DNA of 47,881 nt from Nemertoderma westbladi (GCA_032718475.1 JAUCBJ010005457.1:1-47881), one strand, 5' to 3'. Positions 21,060 through 33,249 are shown, numbered from the stretch's first letter. Program-made: numbers and translations. Notes: generated by a model not told the origin, from the sequence alone.

Positions 21060-21545
21060 ATTTAGTCAGGTCGTTTAACCTCAAAAATAAGGTGATGTGG
21101 TCGTTCTGGATAAAATTCCCATATTTGGCACAGGTGTAGGTAATTACCATGCCTATCATTTTTAAAGGGGAACCAACTTTGCAACATTATTTATCGGTTC
21201 CATATTACTATGATAACAGGAGGTGATTTATAAAAGTCCATACTTTCGAGTAAACCTACAGTCTTCTAACCTTGACCTACCCCCCGGTCAGCATCAGAGA
21301 TTCCATTGACGTCCTTTGTATATCCCGGTTACTACGGCAACTGTTTCAAACGCAGATTTTCAGTAAATATCCGAAAAATATAAAACCATTGATTAATAAT
21401 TGTTCCCCCATGACCTACTATAGATACGACCCGCCAAGCTGCTGCAAAGCACCTAAATTTAGTGGGCCAGTTAATTCTCTTAAATAGAACCCCTGAAATA
21501 ATATGTTTAGCGCATCGAAAGTACTCGAAATCTAAGAAGCGAACA
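21060..21545 (+). repeat. Interspersed repeat R, copy 1
   Basis: This segment is homologous, in the opposite orientation, to parts of 43100-43935. Shared landmarks include TCAGGTCGTTTA, AAAGGGGAAC, AACAGGAG, GTAAACCTAC, ATCAGAGATTCCATTGACG, CAGTAAATATCCGAAAAATA and CGACCCGCCAAGCTGCTGC. No convincing coding content; the ends are not defined. Confidence 0.75.
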
Positions 21546-21959
21546 CTGTTAAGGTGGTCACGCATTGCCTTTACTTGAGAAAGGGCTGATATGTCCTCGG
21601 GGGATTCAGATAGGAGTCCCGATGGTTTAGGCAGGATAATTACACTAGCGTACTGGTTCTTAAAAGAATAACCGGACCCCCAACCCCAAGTCGAGCAGTA
21701 CCTTCATCTCTACTGTACATCAGCTAAAAAAAACAAAAGATGGCCGCTGTTAGTTACTGAATATATCGCCCGTCAAAATGTACAAATGTTAGTGGAAGGC
21801 CCTGGTGTCATCTGTTTTGTAGAAGAACCCTGACGAGTCGAACTAAGTGCCACTGTAGACCGAGAGCGCGAGCGGCATCTATAGACACGGCACTTTCCAG
21901 CTATAACTGTTACGGATACCGTCTGCATACAGATTCAGGTACTAAGTCCAGACCAAGAT

Positions 21960-23080
21960 GGGTAAATCTTTTCGACCTACGCGTAGGCCTAAGCGTAGTA
22001 GTTAACTTGCATTCCTGTCATTTACCGGTAGGCCAGACTTACTGACTTTTTAACAACTACGCGTAGGTGTTTTAAAACTACGCGTAGTTATTTTGGAACT
22101 AGGCGAAGGTATTTTGAAACTACGCGTAGGCGCTACGCGTAGCAGTCCTGATAACAATGATTTTTCATTTCAGGTACGGTATGTCAGGTTCAGGTACGTT
22201 TCATTTCAGGTTGTTAGGCAAGTATCGGTACTGTATATGTCAGGTATCTGATTATCAGACAAATGGAATAACATAATCAATATCTCTATACATACAGCAC
22301 TTGGTAAAAAATAATATTCGGCTCTTTCACATACAAATACAGGATGAATAAAAAATAGACTTAAAATTCACGTCTCATGATTCAAGTATCTTTGTTTCCA
22401 TTGGATTATTTAAATATTCTACAGTAGTAAGCTACCAATCTACCGGTGAAGTGGTTAAGAGAAAGCTGATAAATACTGTATATAATTCAATTGTTTGGTC
22501 AAATAACAAGTGCAACCAATCATGGTAGACAATTTAGTCCCCCCTTCCCTTGTCAAGGGGTTAACATATTAAATATATCCTTGCCCTATCGTGAACAAAG
22601 GCAATAAAGAGCATAGAGAATCGATAAGAACCATCGGCCTATTTCCTTTGTAAACTATTTTTGAACTCTAAACATTAACACATTTTAGCGCCCGCAACGC
22701 ATGAAGTGAAGAATATGTAGTCTTAGCGTATTCCTCTATATAGAGTATACAGGTATAGGATAAATTACTGTTGAAAGCATTTGCTGGTTGTGGGTTGTTT
22801 ATTGAAAATACAGTATTGTCTTATTTTAGTACTGAACCGCTTGGAATACGTAGGCCTAATAATTATAAACGTCGTATAGGCATAGTTATGGGTAGCCCGT
22901 AGCACCTACGCGTAGTTATACGTAGCAGCTACGCGTAGGTCGCGTAGGACCTACGCGTAGCTACGCGTAGCACCTACGCGTAGTTAATATTAAAACTCTG
23001 AAACTGGTGATATATGACCCAATGTTGCGAACTACGCGTAGCTACGCACAGGCCTACGCGTAGGTCGAAAAGATTTACCC
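21960..23080. mobile_element. DNA element with perfect 31-bp TIRs and CTACGCGTAG clusters
   Basis: The ends are perfect inverted repeats of 31 bp (21960-21990 and 23050-23080), beginning GGGTAAATCTTTTCGACC. They are flanked by CAAGAT at 21954-21959 and 23081-23086, a 6-bp target duplication. Just inside each end lie clusters of the 10-bp palindrome CTACGCGTAG and near-variants (about five at the left, more at the right around 22905-23060). The ~750-bp interior has no coding frame. It is a non-autonomous DNA transposon of unassigned family; dense subterminal palindromes are expected transposase binding sites. Confidence 0.85.
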
Positions 23081-23294
23081 CAAGATTAGGCCCCCGTGGA
23101 TGCCAGTGTAGAGGTGATAATACCCGGCATTCTAATAAACACAGCTACGGAACGGGCATAATCAGGTAATGCTGTAATGTAATAATGATAAGTCATTGAT
23201 GCCTAACAGCACAAATGCAGTCAGCAGTAATAGAATGCCTAACGTGCAAGTGACGCAGTACAGTGTGAGTGCAGCAGTGCAATGCACATACCAC

Positions 23295-24230
23295 CAGGCC
23301 CGTACCGTGCGGGGGGGCTTTGGGGGCACTGCCCCCCAGACAAGACCCACCCCCCCCCCCCCCCCCCCCCCAGTCATGTCTTGTTCTCTTGTCTTATTAA
23401 TAACACGTCGTCTTATTAGTAATGATATTGTTGGTAATCAATATTATTGGATTCACATACTAACAGACTATACTACTTCTATCCACTGACCTGACTCCCC
23501 ACCATTACTTTTGGTCCAATTATAATGGCACTGGCACTGCCAGAGCCTGTGCCGAATTACATTGTACGGTGTAAGTTATGTATTTGTTCTATGTTTGCTA
23601 CTCACTACTCAGGTGTATTGTAACAGGGCTCTCACTACTGTAACAGGGCTGGAAAGCTTGTTGGCAGACCGCATCTATTTATAGATTTTGAGAGTGATTT
23701 AATTACACCACTGCACTCTAGGCCTAACAGATTGCAGCTCAATATAATTAATAAAATACACAAAAGCTCCAGGTTCTCTCATTGGATACCATGGCGTTCG
23801 TTGTTAACCCATTGTCTATAGCCAGCTTGCTGCTAATACGCTAGAGGAGCTGATGATTGCTTGCGCTTGTATCCATATCTAAATGTTATTTTTTGTAACT
23901 TCAACCTAAACTTTTGGGCATATTTATGCCTACATATTGTCAACTAGACAGCTTTAATTAAATCCGACAAATTTATTGGCATGTCAAAATCGTAACGACA
24001 ACAACTTTGCTATTATTGATCCACTCACTTAACAGAGTGTTAGTTTGCCAAGGTTCCGCCAACTTCGTTGGTCACCCCACACACTCTTAAACAATATTGA
24101 TTTTACTTTAAGTATTAAATTAACTTTCACTTTGTTATATGTCCCCCAAACCCAGTTATGAGTTTACCCCCCCCCCCCCCCAGATTTGGCCTCTGCCCCC
24201 CCCAGATATTAAGGTCACCATACGGGCCTG
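23295..24230. mobile_element. Non-autonomous hAT-like element
   Basis: The left end CAGGCCCGTACCGTG and the right end (minus strand) CAGGCCCGTATGGTG form short TIRs. They are flanked by CATACCAC (23287-23294) and CATACAAC (24231-24238), an 8-bp target duplication with one mismatch. CAGG... ends and 8-bp duplications are hAT hallmarks. No transposase inside; poly-C runs lie near both ends. CAGGCCCGTAGCC also appears at 43326, perhaps a lone end of a relative. Confidence 0.72.
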
Positions 24231-24487
24231 CATACAACATACAGAATAATACACTACATTACCGAACCAGTACCAGAGTACTGCAGTACTGAAATAGAAG
24301 TGCACTGCACTGACAAATTGGCCATTTTTGAAAATGAAAATATCACAATTTTATAAACCTTGCCAATGAAATCAGCACATTTTAAAACCTCAGTAACAAA
24401 ACTATACAGCCAAATTACCACTTTTGGCTATTTGAAAATTTCGAGCTACTTGTAATGTTGGTGCTCTTTTAGTGTCTATAATAAAAT

Positions 24488-25683
24488 TGTTCGCGCTTTT
24501 AGACCTTTAGCAGTTTAACCCGCTAATTTTAGGTGTCTTCTAGTTTATAAATCGACTTTAGCCTATAACAAGTATTTGTTGCATATAAGATATAAAGTTA
24601 CATTAGCCGAAGCCAGCCTATGCGCGACCATTCACCCACAGTTAAGGGAGACTGGATTCGGAGGCTCTGACCTTATTGCGGTGTAGACTTACTGTACTAT
24701 TCGATTGATCGTTAATATATAATCTCTGACAAATATTATTTACTTTTGGGAAATATTAACAGTTCCTTTAGGACGTGGCGCTCTAAGTATGTAAACAGAG
24801 TTATGACTTACACTAAACACAACGGGATGGCTAATGATTTTCGTATAAAGCGCATTCTTTAGGAAATGCTTTGTTATCTGTCACACTCATGCACACTACC
24901 GCACACTGCTGCACACTGATCTGCCGACCTTCACTAAATTTGATCATATATAAGGAGAATAGTAACTGACACATGTAGGGATTATGAAATAGCATTCAAT
25001 TCACTCCAAAACCACTATAATGTAAGTCGCAATTGCTACAGGTAACCGGTCTCTCTAACCTTCAGTATATCAAGAAGATTGGGGTTTTATGATTAATTAT
25101 CGATATTCTCCAAATATAACAACATATCCATCAACTTCTAACAATTAATAACCGACAGTAAATAGCAGTAAAATAATGCGGTGAAAGGTATGTATAGTAT
25201 GATTTGTTTGTATGATATGAGTTGAGTTGATAACAGTTATACGTTCCTATAATCAAAGCCGTCGAATGTTTGGCTAAAGTCTGAAACTAAGAATAATTCC
25301 AAAGCCGATGTTCTGGGGCTCAGGAAAAGGTAAACAAAGACCGTCATGCATTGCGCGATTTCCCGGAGGCTTCTGTGCAAATAAAATGAAAATCGCTCTG
25401 ATTGGTCGAATGAGCTGAACAAAGAGAGTTAAGAAAGCTCCACATCGACATCAAAATCAGCTGATAGATTTCGTCATCTAAGCCACACTGTATTAAGAGT
25501 ATTTTGGCGTATTGCGGCATAAAATGGCTTGTTATGTCCGCTAAAGTACACATACAGAAAAATGGCTTTTTATGTCCACTAAAACACCTACACAGTAAGA
25601 AAAACGGTTTTTTATGTCCGCTAAAACACCTACAGAGTACTTTGCGGAGAAAATGACTAGTTATATCCGCAAAAGCCTTTACA
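24488..25683 (-). repeat. 3' LTR of the giant element
   Basis: 1196 bp, about nine substitutions from the 5' LTR by eye (roughly 99% identity), no indel seen. Imperfect tandem units of about 42-48 bp (text TTATGTCCGCTAAAACACC) occupy 25523-25683, the U3 start in element orientation, a plausible enhancer. The end abutting 24487 reads GCGCGAACA on the minus strand. Confidence 0.93.
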
Positions 25684-25700
25684 CCGCTCCCAGAAAATGG
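25684..25700 (-). promoter_or_regulatory. Candidate polypurine tract
   Basis: On the minus strand the sequence CTGGGAGCGG ends directly at the 3' LTR start TGTAAAGG. Retroelements prime plus-strand DNA from a purine tract here. It is short and contains one C, so the assignment depends on position; the left copy keeps the same sequence before 2474. Confidence 0.55.
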
Positions 25701-25761
25701 GATTTAATTCTATAAAATATAAAAAATCACAGTTTCTAAAATATAAAAATACTCTAAACAG

Positions 25762-28700
25762 TTAGTCTTTCTTGCGCGGACGGCGTTTACGCAGTTTTTT
25801 GAGGCTAGCAAGAGTCCTTTTCTCTTTGGGGCGAGCCACTTTACTAGGAGGGCTATAAATCCTGGGTGAAGGGTGCAATACAATTGCATTGGAAGGTTTA
25901 GGATTACGGTCGGTGTATCCGCCGCTCGAGGTACCTGGTTGATCGATGTAAACCTCAGTGGAGCGAGGTCGGACGGCCTTTAGAGCGCGTTTCAGGACAG
26001 CAGCTCTTACTGGTCCCTGACGAGTCGTCTGAACGAGAGCGGTGGGTGGACCATGGGTAGTGAGAAACTTCCTCGGTTTAATGGTTCTTTCCAACTCGCG
26101 TTCTCGGGCTCGATATTCGTAGGGCCGTCGATGCACTTCCTGTAACTCTGGATGCGAGTTGATGAACAAATCGCCATACTCCGGATCTTGATGGATGAAG
26201 TTGATCAAGTTATAGGAATTAATATCGTTAGGATTAATGTTCCTGAGATATTTACGAACAAATTTGGTTGAAATACACTCACCAACACGCTTCATTAGTT
26301 CGTAACTCGGTGTGCGTGATTTTTGTTCAACAGACGCGAATAGATAAGGATGGAACGCATAAACTCCTTTGTAGGCGCGTCCAGGGTAATAGCGATGGCG
26401 TGACTCACAATGTAAATCCGCATTCGCTTCCCAAGCTCGGATGTAGCGTAGGGTAATCATTTCATCTACGCTTTCCAGATCGCGGTTAAAAGGGCAATCA
26501 AAACTGGCATGTCCTTTAAGTTGACAATGATGGCATTGAGTCATAAATTGGGGGCAGACTGCGAAAATGTGCAAGTTATTGAGTCTGCAATACGCACAAT
26601 AGATCTCCATCGCCGGTTGTTCATGGAAATAGGAGCAGGGTACGTCTGAGTCCATGGGGGTGAAATGATCTCTCGATGCGCATAATCGGCAACGTTTTCG
26701 AGAAACATAGTTGGCATGCCGATAGTCGTATGCGGTGAGACACTGTGGACCTTGATACCATTCCAAGACGTAGTCGTTGTCGCTGCTCCGGGGCGCTGTA
26801 GGCTGAATCTCCTCGGATTCTAAGCATATTGGTTCGTCTTCCAATTGCATAGCTGAGGTAGGTGTGGCTGTCTCCTCAAGCGAACCCGCTGTCTGAACTT
26901 CCACGATAGAATAACCCGTGGGGATTCGAGGTCTTTGTATAACAGAGGAATGTAAGTTCTGTATACAAACATCCTGGAAAATGGCGAATCCAGCGCTGTC
27001 TAACTTCTCAGCAGCTGAGTCTCTTAGGCTGAGCTTGGTCAGAGCGCGTTCCTTGAACTGACTATCAACGTTACGGAACGGAGTCAGAAAGCGCCAAAAG
27101 CATTCGAAGCGGATGAATTTATTGTGTTCATCTAGCTTGGCGAGTTTAGTTCCAAGTATTAAGGGATGGGCGCGTATAGTCCGACTGCACACATCAGCTA
27201 GCCAACCGGCAAGTGCGGCGTTTTCAAAGATCGTGTATATAGCTAAGGAGGGACGAAGTGGAACACTCATGAAGCTATACACGATGCCAGGTGCGGTCAA
27301 TGGTCCGTCAAAGTATAATCAAGAATAATGATCTCCATATACTTGTTGATAGTTGATAGGGTTTCCGACTTTGAAATTCCATCCGTATTCTTGAAAGGCA
27401 AGATGTCCGATGGAGGTTCGTTGTACTTTAGTAATGCCGCTGGGTGTATTGGCATACATAGTTCGGAAGAAACCTCGGCCTTCTGTCCAGGGAGCAATCA
27501 GCTGAGTATCTACGAAAGGATATGGGATATTCTCCATGTTCCGAAAGTCGTTTTGGAGATCTCCATAAACAGCTGAGCCAATTTTAAGGATTCTTTCGTT
27601 AAACAACATCTCGAGCACGGGCTGGGGTAACATCGATCCATCGATACCCATGGCCGGTTTGCGCTCGGTGTCAGTGAGGTAACGCTGCGCGAGTTCGAAT
27701 TGTCCATGTCGGAGTTTCTTTTGTATCTCGGTGAGGGTATCAAAAGAATAATCAATCACGTCGGAACACGCTCGAGTAAACACGTGGGTAGAACCAGCTA
27801 GTCCTCGTATATGTATCATGTGCGTAGTTCCCAGTTCTCCAACCGGAACGCTACCTTCGTTATCGTAAGTGACAACTCCATACATCTCGATAACGTTAAG
27901 AGTTTCGTTCCACTCTTTAGTGGCGTTTTCTAGGGTCATTCCCACTGGATGCCACAAGGTGGCGCATTCGCTAGCGTTAGGTAGATCTCTATACTTCAAA
28001 TACTGTGTAGTATATGTTTCTACATCTCCATATCATTGTATTCTCTCCTCCTCGAATAACACATCGAGATTCCAGTGGACTAATCGACTTTTGATAAATC
28101 CATCGAGATTATACGGAGGTATTACATCCTTCTCTATTCTGGAAACATAATAGGGTTTTCGGAATGAGTTCACTTTCACTAACTGATCCAGATGTTTCTG
28201 CAGTTGTTCGAGTTCGACAAGATCGAGAGGATTTTTTAGTGGTAGAAACCTTAGACTATGTGTAGGATCATCCGGTTTTACCATGTAATATTGAGTTAGA
28301 TTGACATAATAAGGGTGATCTTTGATCCCAGAAAACGAGTTCGGTAGAGGTCTAGCGCGTATGTTGACCTCGTCTACCATACGACGGACAAGATCCGCTC
28401 TATTGTCCGGAGGTTCAACGAGTATACGTTCGACACGAGCGGCCTCGATTGGTGGACGTTGCAACATAGGAACGTCAGCAATAAGATCTCGAGATCTTAG
28501 GTTGATATCAACCGGTTGAGGTTGTGCTGTGGCGAAGAGTTTGTCTCCGAAATGGGGAACCATCGAAGGATGAATGATGGTTTTAGAATAGAGATCAGTC
28601 ATAAGGATTTGAGCTTCTGGCTGGGCTAAAGCTGCTTTTTCTCTCTCATCCATTTTGATGTGTTTCTCCTCGAGCTGATTTTCCTCCGCTTGTCGTTGTA

Positions 28701-30015
28701 AATGCTCGTCTAGGAAATCTTGTAGAGAATAGGTTCTTCCAAGTTCGATGTCTTCCTCGAGGTTCTGGATTTCTCTATCGAACTGGGGTAAAGCTAATTC
28801 CTTCACCGCTTGGACTTGTTGCTGCTATTTGCGTTTCTCTAAACAATCGTAATTTCCTTTTCCGATCTTCTGCCGAATAGCGTCTAACGCGTTTCATACA
28901 ATGCTCTCCTCGACTTCGGTGACGGGTTGTATCGGGGTTAAACCGGGACGATTGTACGGGTTGAACGGCGATATTAGATGCCCGCGTCCCAATCCGGCTA
29001 GATAGGATGGGCGAATATCTAGCGAGCCCACTACCGGAGTGCCACCGATTAATTGTTCGGGTAACACAAGATCTTTAAATAGTGAGTACAGTTCAGGGGG
29101 ATCCGTTATACTATTAGGATCAAGCGTTTGAGGTCTCACTAAGGAATGAGGAGGTCCGACCGAGTATTCCGGAACTCTGATCATGGCTTTACTTAAGGAT
29201 CGTTTGAGTCGAGCGAGCGTAGGTGATACGTCGAACAAGTTTCGCTCGAAACTCCCATAGGTATAATGAGTAAAACTGTGTTTAGCGCAACGTCTCCGCG
29301 GATGTTTATGTCTTTCCGTTTGCTGGTTGGGTCTAGGGCATTCATCACAGTAATACCAAAGACACACGTCCTGCAAGGGAAATGCGGGTGATCGTTCTCC
29401 AGTTTTACAATATTCCTCCATCTGTTCGAAGCTATCTGGGACGACAGGTAGCGGTCGATCGGAGGTAAGATACATCATAGTGAAATAGAGCCATTTGAGT
29501 TCTATCATGGGGTCATGATGTATACCTTGAGGATATCGAGTTTCTAGATTCTGTTGACTGGCAATATTGAGATATGTTTCTCTCAAGAATTCCAGATAAT
29601 CGTTGAAGTCACTGCGTTTATCCGGCTCTTCAACTTCTTCTCTTTCGAGTCGGTTTCGAATAGAATTCTCGTGTTCTATTCTCGGTTTATCGTTCCGACT
29701 CCGCTGGGTATGATATTTAAATAAAACCATTTCCCTTTCGGTGTCTACATCGTCCGTGTCGTGTAAATCAATAGGATGGCCAGTAGTTAAGAAGTCCATA
29801 TACGTACCATTACGATGCGTGTAGCGAGCGGTGAATTTTCTATAGTCCAATTCACGCGTGAGTTGCTCCTGGGACATTGGCGGTTCGATATAACGACCAT
29901 CGTCCTACGTAGTAGTTGGACTAGCGTCGCCGCGTATTAAGCTATCAACAAACGCTTGTAACGGTAGAGTATATCGCTCCCTGATACCAAGATCATCTTC
30001 TATCAACTCAGTCAT
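25762..30015 (-). pseudogene. ORF C: unrecognised ~1417-codon post-pol gene with zinc knuckles
   Basis: One frame runs from the ATG at 30015 to the TAA at 25762 (4254 nt), interrupted only by in-frame stops at 29907 (TAG), 28896 (TGA), 28827 (TAG), 28035 (TGA) and 27321 (TGA), with no frameshift. I recognise no family. Visible: a CxxC-x17-CxxH cluster (residues ~220-245); a Glu/Lys-rich likely helical stretch (~400-460); CRLC...C-x3-H (~1108); two retroviral-type knuckles near 1140-1175, CX2CX5HX4C and CHHC-x4-H-x4-C; and a basic tail ending LRKRRPRKKD. There is no signal peptide, furin site or membrane anchor, arguing against an envelope. Inference: an RNA-binding, Gag/nucleocapsid-like accessory protein. 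At least two stops face sense codons in the left copy, so the ancestral gene was open. Confidence 0.8.
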
Positions 30016-31680
30016 AGCTGCTATATTAGTTTATCAATATTATAATTAGTTATAATTAGGCTAGCGGGCGTCGCTGCCTACCCCTCACGGCCTCCGGACA
30101 GTGCAAGATCCTCAGCGCCGATGTACCGTCGTGGCTGTGTTTTTCGCCAACGTAGTAGCTACACAACGACAACGATAACCAGCGCGAGTCACTCCACTGT
30201 CCATCCCAAAGGCTTAGATTTACTTCAGGTTCTTACTGCAGAGTTAGGGCTACTTTCACAACTGCGACTCGCTACTGTAAACACACTTTAGTAGTAACAT
30301 TCACCTATAATCGCACAAATTCCACACAACTGTCACAAATTGTACACATTCGGGCCATTTGTCCGTTAGTCAAGTGCCTTCCAGAATGCCACGTTATTAT
30401 TATGTATCCTTGGATACTAGCAGTGTGCTATTTATTCCTTATGCTATTCAATGGGGCAAGCTTTCTATTGTTCTTTTAACTCGCTTCTAATTCTAGCGTG
30501 GTTGTTGCTATGGTGACATTATGGAAAGCTATCAGTAGAATTAGGGTAATTCCCATGCATACAGATCTGGGATGCTATTTAATAGTAATTCTTTAATTGT
30601 CAATATCCCCTTTATACATGATTTTATGAATTTTATCGGCTATTGGCTATACATTGGAGATTCTCGCACACTAATACACTTAATAGGGTGAATCTCCACT
30701 CCCATGATCTATTAATTAATGGAATTTTGGGAATGTTATAAATTGTATAAAAATGACAATTTATCAAATTCATTAAAAGAGATGAATTTAAATTTATTCC
30801 CGTAAATTTTATTATTTAATGTTGGAATAAGCACAATTTTATTCCAGAACATGTCTGGGAACTGTGATCCTTGATTCTAGGAAATTTGTCCTTTTAAGAG
30901 TATCGGTAAGTGCTACGATATCTTAATCGACTAGAATTTTAAAGGATCTAAATTTTGACAGATTTTAATTTATAGATTTTCTAGAGTTAACTTGTAAGTA
31001 TTTACTCTATTGTATTTGTTTGACAGATTTTATAAATATTAATAGTTAATATTTGAGATGGGCACCGGTTTATTCCAGAACATGTCTGGGGACGTTAACC
31101 ATTGATTCTAGAATTTTGTCTTTCAAGTATATCGGTGGGTGCCGCGATATCTTAATCGACTAGAATTGCAGATGGTCAAAGGGTTTAACAGATTTATTTT
31201 GCGTTTTACGCTACTGTTAAAGGGACATCACGCTACTATATGTATTATTCAATATACGGTAGGAGAGCAATATTGCAAGAAGCAATGTCAGTGAGAAGAG
31301 GCAAGTCGTTTCCAAGGTCTACCCAGAGCTTGGTTTAGCCGAGACACGAGGATCTGAACTTTGCATTCCTAATACTCTACTTACCAATAATACTTGAGTA
31401 TAGTAGGAGCTTTATTGTACTTTAATAAGGAAAGGAAAGGAAAGTAAGGAAAGAGAAAAAGAATTATTTCTCGCCGTCGCACTAAATATATAATATATAA
31501 GTAATTAAGTAATAAGACTAATATATATTGCACTAATCTACTAGATAATCGCTAAAATAACATTCTACTAAATAAAATTAAAGAAAACGATTATAATAAA
31601 AGTACATAATAATACATACATAAATATAAAATAATAAAAACATATAAAATAATATAGTCACACACCCACTCCAGACGCTG
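30016..31680 (-). other. Non-coding spacer between pol and ORF C
   Basis: About 1.67 kb without a credible frame. Roughly the 1.3 kb next to ORF C is well conserved with positions 1-1100 of the left copy, so it was part of the ancestral element. It contains a ~95-bp sequence (TTCCAGAACATGTCTGGG ... ATCTTAATCGACTAGAATT) present twice (30840-30940 and 31072-31168) where the left copy has it once. Possible roles are a splice acceptor or internal promoter for ORF C expression; neither is proven. Confidence 0.6.
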
Positions 31681-33249
31681 TTACGTTGGGGAGTCCCTAG
31701 ATGTCCCTAGATTGAGTTGTTTTGTTTCGAACACAATTCCAGGTTTCTTAAAGTTACGTCGCATGACGACGAGTTCTACCGATCGCACCAAACCATCATC
31801 TGAGATATGAGTCTCGATGATACGACCTGTCTGCCACCGCTTATGTGGAAGATCTGACTCCACAATAAGGACCATGTCTCCTGCGCTGACGTTTTCTTGC
31901 TGCTCAAACCACTTAGTTCGAAGTTGTAGCGTAGGCAGATAATGTTTTTCGAAATGGTCAGCGAAACGACGGGATAACAACTGCATAAGTTGCCAAGTTT
32001 GCCGGCAGTATTCGTCTCCGTCCGTGATTTCCGATCGTGGGAGCATGGCTACAGGTTTCTTCAGTAGGAAGTGCACGGGAGTTGGCGCTTCCAGGGAATC
32101 GGGACTCGATGAGACTGGCATAAGCGGTCTCTCATTGAGATAGGCGGCGATTTCCTCCATTAACGTCCGCAAAAGTTCGTCGGTGAGATACGCGCGGCAT
32201 GGCACTATAAAGTGAAATGCTGTCTTCACGCTCCTGATTAATCTCTCCCAACTTGCTCCCCACCAAGGGGCGTCGGCGGCGTTGAAGGTCCAGCTAGACG
32301 CTGTTACCCTTAGCTGATCGTCCACCTGTCTTTGGTTCCAATCTTTGACGTAAGCCTTGATTTCATTGTTGGCACCAATGAAGTTCGTTCCCTTATCAGA
32401 TCTCATCGTGTTACTAGTTCCAAAGCGAGTGATCTGTCGGCGTAAGCTCAGTATGAAGCTATTGGTAGATAGATCATTCACCATATCGAGATGGATAGCT
32501 CTACAAGTCATACAGACAAAGATGACACACCATCTCTTGACTATAGTCCTAGCACGATATACTTCAATAGGGCCAAATAAATCCACACCGGTATTTGTGA
32601 AGGGTGGTTCATAGAAGCTTACTCGTTCCCTAGGTAATTCTGCCTCTCTCTGTGTTAAAGGCCTACTGAATGCTTTCCTACAGGGTATGCAGTTCCTAAG
32701 AACTTGGTTCAGAGCTCTACGGGGTTTATGAAAATAATAGCGAGTTCGAATTTCGCTAAGAACTCGTTCTCTACCAGCATGGTAAAGCTTACTGTGAACA
32801 TCTACAATCATCTTGATTTGTATTTCAAGATTTCTAATGAGTATGGGAAACTTAGTGTCAAAGGATAATGGAGCATTAGTTAGTCTTCCTCCAACGCGTA
32901 TTAACCCATCTATCATTGTGCTAGAGAAACGATCCCTTAAGCGCATCTGTGGATTTCTCAACAACAGGAAATACTTATCGGAATCCTCATAGCATTGCAG
33001 GAGTCTCAGTATCTGCTTATTGGTTTCTTCATGCTCCTGGTAACTGATCCTCTCCTTCAGAAATCTGTCTGATATCTTGTATTTGGGAAGATCTTTAACA
33101 ACATGGACCTGCGCAGATGTCAGTGGAGCGGTATCACTAGCGATCTTCGTCCTGGAGTAGTGATGATGAAAACATCGCTTTAAATAAGCAACGGCCTTAC
33201 AAAGCCGATTCCAGGAGCTATAGTGATGTATCGCTCTCTGCAGGAGAGG
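31681..33249 (-). pseudogene. BEL/Pao integrase region (C-terminal part of pol)
   Basis: Downstream of a TAA at 33252 the frame is open to 31681. It holds the zinc-binding HHCC domain (H-x4-H ... CIPCRK), the catalytic core with GVDLFGP (first Asp), MRSDKGTNF (second Asp) and the Glu in GASWERLIRSVK, and a C-terminal SH3-like/DUF5641-type segment with GDMVLIVE and WQTGRI. All three catalytic acidic residues are present, so the integrase part is the best-preserved of the polyprotein. In the intact family this protein inserts the cDNA, giving the 5-bp target duplication seen here. The domain would normally be cleaved from Gag-Pol; in this copy it lies beyond several stops and a frame change. 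Confidence 0.9.

Noticed and set aside
23196-23489. Proline-rich frame
   Set aside because: It is a translation of a poly-C run within the hAT-like element.
24488-25683. LTR as an independent gene (short minus-strand frames at 25237-25553, repeated at 42328-42644)
   Set aside because: The frames are the same in both LTRs because the LTRs are copies of each other; they have no domain features and are not conserved as frames in the older LTR.
25762-30015. ORF C as a retroviral envelope gene
   Set aside because: Position fits, but I see no signal peptide, cleavage site or transmembrane anchor, and the zinc knuckles and basic tail point to nucleic-acid binding.
31000-31680. The segment left of pol as the 3' LTR of an ordinary-sized BEL element
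   Set aside because: It does not match the sequence right of gag. The true LTR pair is 24488-25683 and 41579-42774, proven by equal length, ends and the AAAAT duplication.
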